From Chromobacterium sinusclupearum (GTDB lineage Bacteria > Pseudomonadota > Gammaproteobacteria > Burkholderiales > Chromobacteriaceae), in contig NZ_PPTF01000014.1 of assembly GCF_002902845.1 (NCBI RefSeq), positions 62,001 to 126,000 on the forward strand: a stretch of 64,000 bases of DNA, given 5' to 3'. Under the pieces are notes generated by a model. It made no database searches. It had not been told where the DNA came from and was given only the letters and a program-made list of their open reading frames with translations. The stretch's first letter is position 1. Each line of letters opens with the position of its first letter. Position numbers and translations under genes: made by a program. Positions 18,386-27,048 of this stretch are shown piece by piece.

Positions 18386-20263
18386 ATGCGCTCTTTGCGA
18401 GTCAAGCTGATTGCTTTTATTGCCCTGCTGCTGGTGGTGCTGGGCGTTGTGATCACGATCCTGGTTTACGGCCAGATGCGCAATGAAATCATCCAAGGCG
18501 TGGAGAATGAGCTGGATGGCACCTCGAAGGGCTATGCCGGCTTGGTGGCCAGCTGGTACAAGAGCAAGGTGGGCGTGGTGATCGCGGCCAACCCGCTGGT
18601 GGCTGATCAGGATCCTCGGCAAACGCTGGCGCGGCTGAGCCAGGCTGGCGGCTTCGACATGACCTATATCGGCACCGCGCAGCACGTGATGATACGTTCG
18701 GACATGAAGCCGCAGCCGCAGGGTTATGACCCGGTGGCGCGGCCGTGGTATCAGCAGGCGGCGGCCAGCGGCAATCCCGGCGTATCCGATCCCTATGTGG
18801 ACTTCGACACCAAAAAACTGGTGGTCACCTTCGTCTCCCCGGTCAAAGACGGCAGCGGCTTGAAGGCGGTGGTGGGCGGCGACATCTTCATCGACGACCT
18901 GGTGAAGACCGTGTTGTCGGTGAAATTGCGCGGCAACGGCTATGCCTTCCTGGTCGACAAGACCGGCAAAGTGATCGCCCACCCGGACGGCAGCCTGACG
19001 CTGAAACCGCTGACCGAAAAAGTACCTGAGCTGACCGGCGAGCGCTTGACGCAGTTGGCGGCGAGCAACGGCATGGTGCCGGTGCAGATCGGCGGCGAGA
19101 ACAAGTTGGTGGAAGTCCAGCCGGTGGAAGGCACCAACTGGCTGCTGGGCGTGGTGACTGATGAGTCGGTCGTGACCAATCCTTTGCGCACTCTGCTGTT
19201 GACCATCATCGGCCTGGGCGCGGTGTGCGTCGCCATCCTGGCGGTCGTGGCCAGCGTGATACTGAGCAAGATGCTGTCCGGCTTGGGCCGACTGCGCGGC
19301 GCGATGCTGGAAATTTCCCAGGGCGAGGGCGACCTGACTCGCCGCATCCAGGTTAGCGGTCAGGACGAAATCGCCGAAACCGCCACCGCCTTCAACCGCT
19401 TCATCGATCAGCTGCAGAAGATGTTCCTGGCGGTGAAGGAAGAGGCCGAGCGCGTGACCAACGGCGTCGAAAGCGTCACCCACACGGTGGACAAGGTGGC
19501 GCACGACTCGCGCCAGATCGCCGACGTGTCAAGCTCCAACGCCGCCACGCTGGAGGAGATCACCGTCAGCATCTCGCATATCGCTGATGCGGCGCGCGAA
19601 GCGGACACGCTGGTCAATCACACCGGCGATGTCTCCAGCGAGAGCGCCAGCGGTATGCTGCGCATCTCCAATGAGATGAACAGCACGGTGGATGCGGTCA
19701 AGGGCCTGTCCAGCATGCTGGTTTCTCTGGACCAGCGCTCTCAGCAAATCAGCGGCATCACCAATGTGATCAAGGACATTGCCGACCAGACCAATCTGCT
19801 GGCGCTGAACGCGGCGATCGAGGCCGCCCGCGCCGGCGAGATGGGCCGCGGCTTCGCCGTGGTGGCCGACGAGGTGCGCAAGCTGGCCGAGCGCACCGGC
19901 CAGGCGACGGTGGAAATCTCCGGCATGGTCGGCACCATACGCGAGGAAACCAGCCAAGCGGTGAACAATATGCAGCGCACCGTCAACTCGGTGGATGGCG
20001 GCGTGGAGCTGACGCAGAGCGCGGTGGAGCGCATCGAGCAGATCCAGCAGGCGATGCAGGAAGTCATGGCCAAGATGAACGAAATCACCTTGTCCACCAG
20101 CGAGCAGCACAAGGCCACCACCCTGATCGCGCAGAGCACCGAGCAGATCAACGGCCGCATCGTGGACAGCGACGACGCTTTGCAGACGGTGCGCGACACG
20201 CTGTCCAGCCTGACGCAGTCGGCCAACAATATGCGGCAGCTGTTCTCGAGTTTCCACGTATGA
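18386..20263 (+). CDS. Methyl-accepting chemotaxis protein with dCACHE amino-acid sensor
   Basis: This is a transmembrane chemoreceptor that passes ligand signals to CheA/CheW. ATG 18386 follows GGAGGAAGTGGT and gives 625 residues. TM1 is at about 7-28. The periplasmic double-CACHE domain (about 30-275) carries the amino-acid-binding pattern Tyr114-x4-Arg119-x-Trp121-Tyr122 with Asp166. TM2 is at about 277-300, followed by HAMP and a cytoplasmic signalling domain with the hairpin tip [20 protein letters not shown]. No C-terminal CheR/CheB pentapeptide is seen. The ligand class is inferred from the published dCACHE motif. Confidence 0.93.
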   Translation: MRSLRVKLIAFIALLLVVLGVVITILVYGQMRNEIIQGVENELDGTSKGYAGLVASWYKSKVGVVIAANPLVADQDPRQTLARLSQAGGFDMTYIGTAQHVMIRSDMKPQPQGYDPVARPWYQQAAASGNPGVSDPYVDFDTKKLVVTFVSPVKDGSGLKAVVGGDIFIDDLVKTVLSVKLRGNGYAFLVDKTGKVIAHPDGSLTLKPLTEKVPELTGERLTQLAASNGMVPVQIGGENKLVEVQPVEGTNWLLGVVTDESVVTNPLRTLLLTIIGLGAVCVAILAVVASVILSKMLSGLGRLRGAMLEISQGEGDLTRRIQVSGQDEIAETATAFNRFIDQLQKMFLAVKEEAERVTNGVESVTHTVDKVAHDSRQIADVSSSNAATLEEITVSISHIADAAREADTLVNHTGDVSSESASGMLRISNEMNSTVDAVKGLSSMLVSLDQRSQQISGITNVIKDIADQTNLLALNAAIEAARAGEMGRGFAVVADEVRKLAERTGQATVEISGMVGTIREETSQAVNNMQRTVNSVDGGVELTQSAVERIEQIQQAMQEVMAKMNEITLSTSEQHKATTLIAQSTEQINGRIVDSDDALQTVRDTLSSLTQSANNMRQLFSSFHV

Positions 20264-20286
20264 GCCAGCGCCGCGACTGACGGCGG

Positions 20287-20312
20287 AAAGCCCGGATTAT
20301 CCGGGCTTTTTT
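20287..20312 (+). terminator. Terminator after first chemoreceptor
   Basis: AAAGCCCGGA (20287-20296) pairs with TCCGGGCTTT (20300-20309) around a 3-nt loop and runs into a T-tract. It is placed 23 bp after the chemoreceptor stop. Confidence 0.88.
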
Positions 20313-20413
20313 ACACCAGGGGACGGTGCCGCGCGGGGGCGCGGTGTCCAGGCTGCGCGTAGCCTGGCTGTGGATAGAACAATAAGCGGCAGGTGGGTGG
20401 GAAGGAGCGGGCG

Positions 20414-22060
20414 ATGGAAAAAGCGACGGGATTGAGCCTGAAGGTCCGTCTGCAGGGGTTGATGCTGATTGCGGTGTTGGTGGTCTGTGTGCTGGGTGTG
20501 ATCAGCGTGTTCAACCAGCGGCATAGCATGATGCAGGACCGGCAGGATAAGGTGCGCAACTTGGTGGAAAGCGCGGTTTCCCTGGTGAGCGCCTACGAGC
20601 AGCTGGTGGACAGCGGCAAGATCAGCGAGGCCGATGCCAAGCGCACGGTGTCCAAAGTGCTCAGTTCGATGCATTACGACAAGTCAGACTATTTCTTTGC
20701 CTATGATGCCGACTGGACCTATGTCGCGCATGGCGCCAAGCCGGAATTGATCGGAAAGAATCTGGCGGGGGTGAAAGACCCGAATGGCGTCGAGCTGAAG
20801 ACGCTGTTTCAAAACGCGATCTCGTCGCCCGGCGGCGGCGGATTCGGCGAGTATGTGTGGAGCAAGCCGGGCTTTTCTACGCCGCAGCCCAAGCTGTCCT
20901 ATGTGACGACCACGCCGCGTTGGCATTGGATCGTCGGCTCCGGCATCTATCTGGATGACGTCGAGGCCGCGTTCCGGCATGAGCTGTTGTGGCTGGGCGG
21001 CTTGATGCTGCTGGCGCTGCTGCTGTTGCTGAGTTTGGGCGGCATGATTCTGCGCAATGTCCTGGGGCAGCTGGGCGGCGATCCGCAAGATACGGTGGCG
21101 GTGGTCAAGCGCATCGCGGCCGGCCGCTTGTCAGAGCCGGTTGTGGTCCGCGCCGGCGACAGCAGCAGCCTGATGGCCGCGGTCAGCACCATGCAGCAGG
21201 AGTTGCAACGGCTGGTGCGCGACATCGTGGATGGCGCCCATCAGCTGTCCCTGGTCAGCAAGGAAGTGACCAGCGAGGCGGAGGCCGTCGGGCGCGGTTC
21301 AGAGCAGCAAAGCTCGGCCGCCACGGCGATGGCGGCGTCGATTGAGCAACTGACGGTCAGCGTCAATCATATTTCCGACCGCTCGCAGGACGCGCGCGAT
21401 CTGGCCAAAGAGTCCGGCACATTGTCCAAGAGCGGCGGCGCGGTGATCGCGGAGGCGGTGGATGAGATGCGCCGTATCAACGACGCGGTCGATCAGACTT
21501 CCGGCATCATCACCAGCCTGGCCGGCAAGACGCAGACCATTTCCAGCATCATGCAGGTGATTCGCGACATCGCCGATCAGACCAATCTGCTGGCGCTGAA
21601 CGCGGCGATCGAGGCGGCGCGCGCCGGAGAAATGGGGCGCGGCTTCGCCGTGGTGGCGGACGAGGTGCGCAAGTTGTCCGAGCGTACGGCGCAGGCGACG
21701 CAGGAGATCGCCGCCATGATCCAGGATGTGCAGCAGGGTGCCGAGCATTCCCGCCACAGCATGGAGGAGGCGGTGGCGCGGGTGAAGTCCGGTTTGGGTC
21801 TGGCCGAACAGGCCGGGGCGGAGATCGCGCGGATTCAGGACAGCGCCAATGGGGTGATCGATGTGGTGGGAGACATCGCCTTCGCGCTGCAGGAGCAGAG
21901 CGTGGCCAGCCAGCATATCGCCGAGCATGTGGAAAAAATCGCGCAGAGCGCCACCAGCAATGCCGCGGCGTCGAATGCGGCTTCGCAGGCCATCCACAAT
22001 ATGCACCAATTGGCGGCCAATCTGCGTCAGCTGGTATCGCGCTTCAGCGTCGATAAGTAA
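20414..22060 (+). CDS. Methyl-accepting chemotaxis protein with single-CACHE sensor
   Basis: This is a second chemoreceptor. ATG 20414 follows GAAGGAG at 6-bp spacing and gives 548 residues. TM1 is at about 16-36. The periplasmic single-CACHE type-2 domain (about 40-185) has [15 protein letters not shown] and [20 protein letters not shown]2 is at about 195-217, then a HAMP-like linker and the signalling domain with [20 protein letters not shown]. It is separated from the first receptor by a terminator, so it is probably transcribed independently. Relatives of this sensor bind small carboxylates in several bacteria. The ligand here is unknown. Confidence 0.92.
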   Translation: MEKATGLSLKVRLQGLMLIAVLVVCVLGVISVFNQRHSMMQDRQDKVRNLVESAVSLVSAYEQLVDSGKISEADAKRTVSKVLSSMHYDKSDYFFAYDADWTYVAHGAKPELIGKNLAGVKDPNGVELKTLFQNAISSPGGGGFGEYVWSKPGFSTPQPKLSYVTTTPRWHWIVGSGIYLDDVEAAFRHELLWLGGLMLLALLLLLSLGGMILRNVLGQLGGDPQDTVAVVKRIAAGRLSEPVVVRAGDSSSLMAAVSTMQQELQRLVRDIVDGAHQLSLVSKEVTSEAEAVGRGSEQQSSAATAMAASIEQLTVSVNHISDRSQDARDLAKESGTLSKSGGAVIAEAVDEMRRINDAVDQTSGIITSLAGKTQTISSIMQVIRDIADQTNLLALNAAIEAARAGEMGRGFAVVADEVRKLSERTAQATQEIAAMIQDVQQGAEHSRHSMEEAVARVKSGLGLAEQAGAEIARIQDSANGVIDVVGDIAFALQEQSVASQHIAEHVEKIAQSATSNAAASNAASQAIHNMHQLAANLRQLVSRFSVDK

Positions 22061-22097
22061 GGCAGCCGCTTCCCCGGATGGGGAGCGTGTCATGGAA

Positions 22098-22140
22098 AAA
22101 GCGGCGGCGCGTTGAGGGACGCGCCGCCGCTTTATGTTTT
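22098..22140. terminator. Bidirectional terminator between chemoreceptor and lnt
   Basis: GCGGCGGCGCGT (22101-22112) pairs perfectly with ACGCGCCGCCGC (22119-22130) around a 6-nt loop. A-rich sequence lies on the left and TTTATGTTTT on the right. The minus-strand tract (TTTTTCC) serves lnt. The genes converge here. Confidence 0.85.
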
Positions 22141-22151
22141 CATGCCCTGGC

Positions 22152-23642
22152 TCAATAGCGGCCGCGCCGGCGCCAGCCCAGGGCGAGCGCCAGCAGCAGC
22201 AAGGCGCCGCAGCCGGCCACCACCGGCAGATTGCCAACTTGCATATACGGCGTCAGCCCCTGGCGGCTCTCGGCGAAGCCGGTCAGCACCTGGGTGGTGA
22301 ACGGCGCGGCGATGGCGGAAATCTCGCCGTCCGGCCGGATGATGGCCGTCATGCCGTTATTGGTGGCGCGCAGCATGTAACGGCCGGTTTCCAGCGAACG
22401 CGCCTGCGACAGCTGCAGGTGCTGGCTCATGGCCTCGCTCTTGCCGAACCAGGCCAGGTTGCTGACGTTGGCCAACATGCCGGCCTTGGAGGCGGGGCCG
22501 ATCAGCTCTTCGCCGAAACTGTCCTCATAGCAGACGTTGAACGCCACCTTGTGCCCGGCCAGCTCCAGCGGCGGCTGGTTGGCGCCGCCGCGGCTGAAGC
22601 CGGAAAGCGGCATGTCCATATGCTGGTAGATCCAGCCGATCAAGCCCGGCAGCGGCACGAACTCGCCGAACGGCACCAGATGGTCCTTGGCGTAGTAGGG
22701 CATCTTCGGGTCGCTCAGCGCCACCACGGCATTCAGGTAGCCGCGGCCGTCATTGGTGCGGCGCGGCACGCCGCTGGCCAGCGCCATGCCGGAACGCTTG
22801 GCCTCGCCGCGCATCATGGTCAGATAGCCGGACGGCAGATCGTCCAGAAACAAGGGCAGCGCGGTTTCCGGCAGGATCATCAGGTCGGCGCGGGTTTTCG
22901 CCACTTGGCGGTAGTAGGTCAGCAGCGATTGCTCCAGATTCTCCGGCGACCACTTCATCTCTTGCGCGATATTGCCTTGGGCCAACGCCACGGTGATGGG
23001 CTTGCCGTCCGGGGTGGTCCACTCCCGGTCGCGCAGCCAGAAGCCGCTGCTCCATACCAGCGCGGCGGCCAGCAGTATGGCCAGCCGCTGGCGCATGCCG
23101 CCTCGCGCCAGCATGACCAACCCGCCGGCCGACAGCGCCACCAGATAATTGACCAGATGGATGCCGCCGATAGGCGCGTAGCCGGACAGCGGGCTTTCCG
23201 TGATCTGGGAGTAGCCGGCGGCGGCCCAGGGGAAACCGGTCATCACCCAGCTGCGCAGCCACTCGCCCAGTTCCCAGGCTGCGGGAAAGGCGATCAGCCA
23301 GCGTACCGAGGGGCGCGAGTCGATGCGGCAGGCAATCCACGATGCCAAGCCGGGGTACAGTCCCAGATAGGCCGGCAACAGCAGCACCAGCGGCGCGGCA
23401 ATCCAGGCCGGCAGGCCGGCCACGTCATGCAGGCTGTCGTAGATCCATTTGAAATTGCTGGCATAGGCGGAGAAGCTCCAGACATAGCCTATCCAGAAGG
23501 CGCGGCGCGGTTCGCGCTGCAGCAGCTCGATCAGCGCGGCCAGGCACAACGGCATCAGCCAGAACATCCGATAGGGGGCGAAGGCGAACAGGGTCAGGGC
23601 GCCGGCTAGCGCGGCGGCCAGCAGCAGGAACAGGATTCTCAT
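22152..23642 (-). CDS. lnt: Apolipoprotein N-acyltransferase
   Basis: Lnt adds the third acyl chain to the N-terminal cysteine of lipoproteins in the inner membrane. The 496 residues contain several N-terminal membrane helices and a nitrilase-like periplasmic domain. The catalytic triad is visible as Glu in LPETALPLF, Lys in YYAKDHLVPFGEFV and Cys in VAFNVCYEDSFG. A C-terminal TM is followed by WRRRGRY. It lies downstream of corC, the common order in proteobacteria, with a hairpin between the two. Confidence 0.96.
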   Translation of the reverse strand: MRILFLLLAAALAGALTLFAFAPYRMFWLMPLCLAALIELLQREPRRAFWIGYVWSFSAYASNFKWIYDSLHDVAGLPAWIAAPLVLLLPAYLGLYPGLASWIACRIDSRPSVRWLIAFPAAWELGEWLRSWVMTGFPWAAAGYSQITESPLSGYAPIGGIHLVNYLVALSAGGLVMLARGGMRQRLAILLAAALVWSSGFWLRDREWTTPDGKPITVALAQGNIAQEMKWSPENLEQSLLTYYRQVAKTRADLMILPETALPLFLDDLPSGYLTMMRGEAKRSGMALASGVPRRTNDGRGYLNAVVALSDPKMPYYAKDHLVPFGEFVPLPGLIGWIYQHMDMPLSGFSRGGANQPPLELAGHKVAFNVCYEDSFGEELIGPASKAGMLANVSNLAWFGKSEAMSQHLQLSQARSLETGRYMLRATNNGMTAIIRPDGEISAIAAPFTTQVLTGFAESRQGLTPYMQVGNLPVVAGCGALLLLALALGWRRRGRY

Positions 23643-23673
23643 CGGCTAGCGTATCGTGTGCAGTAGTGGGGAG

Positions 23674-23695
23674 GCGGCTGGCCGAAGCCAGCCGC
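23674..23695 (-). other. UUCG-loop hairpin between corC and lnt
   Basis: On the minus-strand transcript a perfect 9-bp stem (GCGGCTGGC/GCCAGCCGC) closes a TTCG tetraloop. No T-run follows in the lnt direction, so transcription probably continues. It may set relative expression or protect the corC message end. Confidence 0.5.
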
Positions 23696-23709
23696 TTTCA
23701 GCATAGGCC

Positions 23710-24561
23710 TTATTCCGACATGCCGACAGAGGCCTGGATGCGCTCCACCAGCAGCGTGTCCAGGCGGCGGCTGTCGGCGCGCAGCACGGTGAAGCGCAGG
23801 CCGGCGGCCTCGATCTTCTCGCCGCGCTTGGGCAGGTGGCCGGTCAGCGAGATGACTAGGCCGCCGACGGTGTCGACGTCGTCATCGGAATATTCGGTGC
23901 CGAAGTAATGGTTGAAGTCTTCGATCTCGGTCAGCGCCTTGACGCGGTAGCGCTCGTTGCCGCGCACCGGGACGATGTCGTCTTCCTCGTCGTCGATATC
24001 GTATTCGTCTTCGATGTCGCCGACGATCTGTTCGATCACGTCCTCGATGGTGACCAGGCCGCAGACGCCGCCGTATTCGTCCACCACCACCGCCATGTGG
24101 TTGTGGGTGGCGCGGAAGTCGCGCAGCAGCACGTTCAGCGGCTTGGATTCCGGCACAAACACGGCCGGGCGCAGCACATTCTTCAGATTGAAGGTGGCGG
24201 GCGCATGGAAGTAACGCAGCAATTCCTTGGCCAGCAGGATGCCTTGCACATCATCCTTGCTTTCGCCTATCACCGGGAAGCGCGAGTGGCCGCTGTCGAT
24301 CACAGTCGGCAAAAAACGCGAGATCGGATCGTCGATGTTGAGCACGTGCATCTGGCTGCGCGGGATCATCACGTCCCGGACAGTCAGTTCGCTGACTTCG
24401 AGCACCCCCTCGATCATGCCGAGGGCTTCGGCATCCAGGAGGTTGCGTTCGAAAGCGTTGTGCAGCAGCTCGATCAGATCCTCGCGGTCCTCCGGCTCGC
24501 GCATGAGCATGGTGGACAGGCGTTCAAGCCAACTGGGTCGCGGTTTACTGGGGTCTTCCAT
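23710..24561 (-). CDS. corC: CorC/HlyC family CBS-domain protein
   Basis: The 283 residues contain two CBS domains (about 62-185, with VRDVMIPRSQMHVL and DEYGGVCGLVTIEDVIEQI) followed by a CorC_HlyC domain (about 200-278). No DUF21 membrane domain is present, so this is the short YbeX type. E. coli YbeX/CorC has been linked to magnesium/cobalt homeostasis and, more recently, to ribosome-related phenotypes. The acidic linker DIDDEEDDI is notable. It starts 3 bp after ybeY, so it is cotranscribed with phoH-ybeY. Confidence 0.93.
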   Translation of the reverse strand: MEDPSKPRPSWLERLSTMLMREPEDREDLIELLHNAFERNLLDAEALGMIEGVLEVSELTVRDVMIPRSQMHVLNIDDPISRFLPTVIDSGHSRFPVIGESKDDVQGILLAKELLRYFHAPATFNLKNVLRPAVFVPESKPLNVLLRDFRATHNHMAVVVDEYGGVCGLVTIEDVIEQIVGDIEDEYDIDDEEDDIVPVRGNERYRVKALTEIEDFNHYFGTEYSDDDVDTVGGLVISLTGHLPKRGEKIEAAGLRFTVLRADSRRLDTLLVERIQASVGMSE

Positions 24562-24564
24562 TTC

Positions 24565-25071
24565 TTAGAGGTGCTCCTCGTGGTAGGGATCGGGATATCC
24601 TAGCTGTTTAACGATGACGGTTTCAAGCGCTTCCATCACTTCGGCCTCGTCGTCCGCCTCGTGATCGAAGCCTTGCAGGTGCAACATGCCGTGCACCAAG
24701 AGGTGGGCATAATGCGCCATCAGGTCCTTGTTTTGCTCGGCGGCTTCTTTTTCGACGACCGGCGCGCACAGCACCAAGTCGCCGAACAAGGGCAGGCCTG
24801 CCACCGTTTCGCCCTCGTTCAGCGCGAAGGACAGGACGTTGGTCGCATAATCCTTGCCGCGGTAGTCCTTGTTGAGCTGACGGCCTTCAGCGGCGTCGAC
24901 GATGACGATGCTGACCTGGGCGTGTTTGACGTCGCGCTGCAGGGCGGCCTGGCAGGCGCGGCGGATCAGCGCCGGCTCCGGCAGCTGGACGGCGTCGCTG
25001 CGCACGTCCAGAGTCAGCTCCAGCCGCGCCGCCAGACGGGCCAGCAGCGGGTTGCGTTTAGCTTTTTTCAT
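24565..25071 (-). CDS. ybeY: Endoribonuclease YbeY
   Basis: YbeY is a metal-dependent endoribonuclease needed for 16S rRNA 3' maturation and ribosome quality control. The zinc motif HGMLHLQGFDH is near the C-terminus. The start chosen is ATG 25071 (MKKAKRNPLLARL), giving 168 residues. An upstream ATG at 25101 would extend further into phoH. The gene overlaps the end of the phoH-like gene by 14 bp. The N-terminal lysine-rich tail is a little longer than usual. Confidence 0.93.
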   Translation of the reverse strand: MKKAKRNPLLARLAARLELTLDVRSDAVQLPEPALIRRACQAALQRDVKHAQVSIVIVDAAEGRQLNKDYRGKDYATNVLSFALNEGETVAGLPLFGDLVLCAPVVEKEAAEQNKDLMAHYAHLLVHGMLHLQGFDHEADDEAEVMEALETVIVKQLGYPDPYHEEHL

Positions 25072-26017
25072 CTTGCTTGCTTTGGTATTGATCGTAGGCA
25101 TCGACGATTTTCTGCACCAGGGGATGGCGCACCACGTCGTGGCTGGTGAAATGATGGAAATGGATGCCGCGCACCTGGCCGAGGATGCGCTCCACTTCGA
25201 CCAGGCCGCTCTTTTGATGGCGCGCCAGGTCGATCTGGGTCACGTCGCCGGTGATCACCGCCTTGGAGCCGAAGCCGATGCGGGTCAGGAACATCTTCAT
25301 CTGCTCAGGCGTGGTGTTCTGCGCCTCGTCCAGGATGATGAAGGCGTGATTCAGCGTGCGGCCGCGCATATAGGCCAGCGGCGCGATCTCGATCAGGTTT
25401 TTCTCGAACAGCCGGGTGACGCGGTCGAAACCCATCAGGTCGTACAGCGCGTCGTATAGCGGCCGCAGATACGGGTCCACCTTCTGCGCCAGATCGCCGG
25501 GCAGGAAGCCCAGCTTTTCGCCGGCTTCCACCGCCGGGCGCACCAGCACGATGCGCTTGACCGCGTCGCGCTCCATCGCGTCCACCGCGCAGGCGACGGC
25601 CAGATAGGTCTTGCCGGTGCCGGCCGGGCCGATGCCGAAGGTGACATCGTGCTGCTGGATGGCCTTGATGTAGCGCGCCTGGTTTGGCGTGCGGCCGCGC
25701 AGGTCGCCGCGGCGCGTCGCCAGCACCGGCGATTCCTCCTGCTCGGCGCTGGAGGGCTGCTGGCGCAGCTCCACCAATGACAGCTGGACATCGTGGATGG
25801 AGATGTCCTGCTCCGCGGCCTGCAGATAGAGGCGGGTTAGCGCTTCCACCGCCTGCTTGGCGGCCGGGCCCTGCACGCGGAAGGCTTCGCCGCGGCGCTG
25901 GATGATCACATCCAGTCCGGTTTCGATCTGTTTCAGGTTTTCGTCCAGCGGGCCGGAAAGGCGGGCCAGCCTGTCGTTGTCCACCGGGTTGAAGCTCAGG
26001 GATTCGCTCGTGCTCAT
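25058..26017 (-). CDS. ybeZ: PhoH-like ATPase (YbeZ)
   Basis: This is a P-loop ATPase that pairs with YbeY in many bacteria. It has 319 residues with Walker A GPAGTGKTYLA at about residues 132-142 and a Walker B region FIILDEAQNTT near 230. The N-terminal part resembles the KH-like region of this family. The start overlaps the end of the HAD gene as ATGA, and the end overlaps ybeY. The genes thus form one tight minus-strand unit. Confidence 0.94.
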   Translation of the reverse strand: MSTSESLSFNPVDNDRLARLSGPLDENLKQIETGLDVIIQRRGEAFRVQGPAAKQAVEALTRLYLQAAEQDISIHDVQLSLVELRQQPSSAEQEESPVLATRRGDLRGRTPNQARYIKAIQQHDVTFGIGPAGTGKTYLAVACAVDAMERDAVKRIVLVRPAVEAGEKLGFLPGDLAQKVDPYLRPLYDALYDLMGFDRVTRLFEKNLIEIAPLAYMRGRTLNHAFIILDEAQNTTPEQMKMFLTRIGFGSKAVITGDVTQIDLARHQKSGLVEVERILGQVRGIHFHHFTSHDVVRHPLVQKIVDAYDQYQSKQDEKS

Positions 26018-26685
26018 GCGTTGTGCAATTGTTGGCTTAACTGTTCAAAAACGATGGCGTGGCGGCCGTGTGAGACATGGCGGGCCGCCATGCCCAGCTG
26101 TCGCGCCGGGGCGATGTCGCGTACCGGATCGTCGCCCACCATCAGGCAAGCGGCCGGCGCCAGGTTTTCCAGCGCCAGCGCATACCGGAAAAAACGCGGG
26201 TCGGGCTTGGCCGCGCCGGCCTCGTCCACCGTGACGACATGACGGAAGTGATGAGCGATGCCCAGGTGCCGCAGTTTGGCTCGCTGCTGTTCCGCGCTGC
26301 CGTTGCTGACGATGATGCGCGTCAGGTGGCGGGTGGCGTCGAGAAAGGCCGCGGCGCCGGGCGTGAGCCGACGATGGCGGCGATAGGCGTCCATGTAAGG
26401 CTGAAACAGCCGCGCGGCTTCGTCTTCCGCCAGCTGCGGCAGGCCGAGAAAATCGCGCAGCCGTTCATGGCGCTGCTGTTTTATCGTCAGCTCGCCGCTT
26501 TCGAAACGCCGCCAGTGGCGATCGACGCAGGCGCGCCAGCGGCGCAGCAGCTCGGTTTCGGATTCGGCGAAGCGGGCGGCGTGCGGCGCGATGAAGGAGG
26601 CAAAGGCCTGCGTGGTGGCATGGCTGTCGTCGAACAGGGTGTCGTCCAGGTCCAGCAACAGGGCCTTGATGCCGCTCGCCTTCAT
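26014..26685 (-). CDS. HAD-superfamily hydrolase
   Basis: The 223 residues (MKASGIKALLLDLDDTLFDD) have the HAD motifs: DLDDTLFDD (nucleophile and acid/base Asp), IIVSNGS (motif II), a Lys in the KPDPRFF region (motif III) and MVGDDPVRDI (motif IV). The helical cap between motifs I and II places it with YjjG-type or N-acylneuraminate-9-phosphatase-like enzymes. The substrate is unknown. A longer frame reading back to 27003 crosses the YciI gene and is not real. The start overlaps the YciI stop by 4 bases (ATGA). Confidence 0.88.
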   Translation of the reverse strand: MKASGIKALLLDLDDTLFDDSHATTQAFASFIAPHAARFAESETELLRRWRACVDRHWRRFESGELTIKQQRHERLRDFLGLPQLAEDEAARLFQPYMDAYRRHRRLTPGAAAFLDATRHLTRIIVSNGSAEQQRAKLRHLGIAHHFRHVVTVDEAGAAKPDPRFFRYALALENLAPAACLMVGDDPVRDIAPARQLGMAARHVSHGRHAIVFEQLSQQLHNA

Positions 26686-26969
26686 GCTTGCTGCAGGCTT
26701 TCCAGGCCGGGGGCGACCATGCTCGGCGCAAACTCGATGATGTCGTAACGCGCCACGCCGCCCTTGGCGAACGGGTCCTGCGCCAAGCGGGCTTCCAGCG
26801 CGGCGCGTTCGCCGCGCGCCAGGATCACGCCGCCGTCGCGCGGCACTTTGCGGCCGGAGGCCAGGAACAGGCCGTCGGCGTAAGCTTGCTGCAGCCAAGC
26901 CGCATGGGCCGGAAGCAGGGCGTCCACGTCGGACAAGGGGGCGGTATAGGTCAGCGAAACGATGAACAT
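26682..26969 (-). CDS. YciI family protein
   Basis: The 95 residues have a ferredoxin-like YciI domain. The conserved His-Asp pair region is seen as LLPAHAAWLQQAYADG, with FLASGRKVPRDGGVIL following. E. coli YciI has an unknown role, and some relatives are dehalogenase- or isomerase-like. It is translationally coupled to the HAD gene and sits between miaB and phoH-like, where most related genomes have no extra gene. The function is not known. Confidence 0.85.
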   Translation of the reverse strand: MFIVSLTYTAPLSDVDALLPAHAAWLQQAYADGLFLASGRKVPRDGGVILARGERAALEARLAQDPFAKGGVARYDIIEFAPSMVAPGLESLQQA

Positions 26970-27048
26970 GCTTCATCCTCCGTGCGGGAAACCGGCCCAG
27001 CATACGCCACGCAATCTGCGTTGCCTAGCAAGCCGAGCCGGCGCACGG

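Noticed and set aside
26014..27003. 329-codon version of the HAD gene
   Set aside because: The first third overlaps the YciI gene out of frame. The HAD motif starts only at ATG 26685, which is coupled to the YciI stop.
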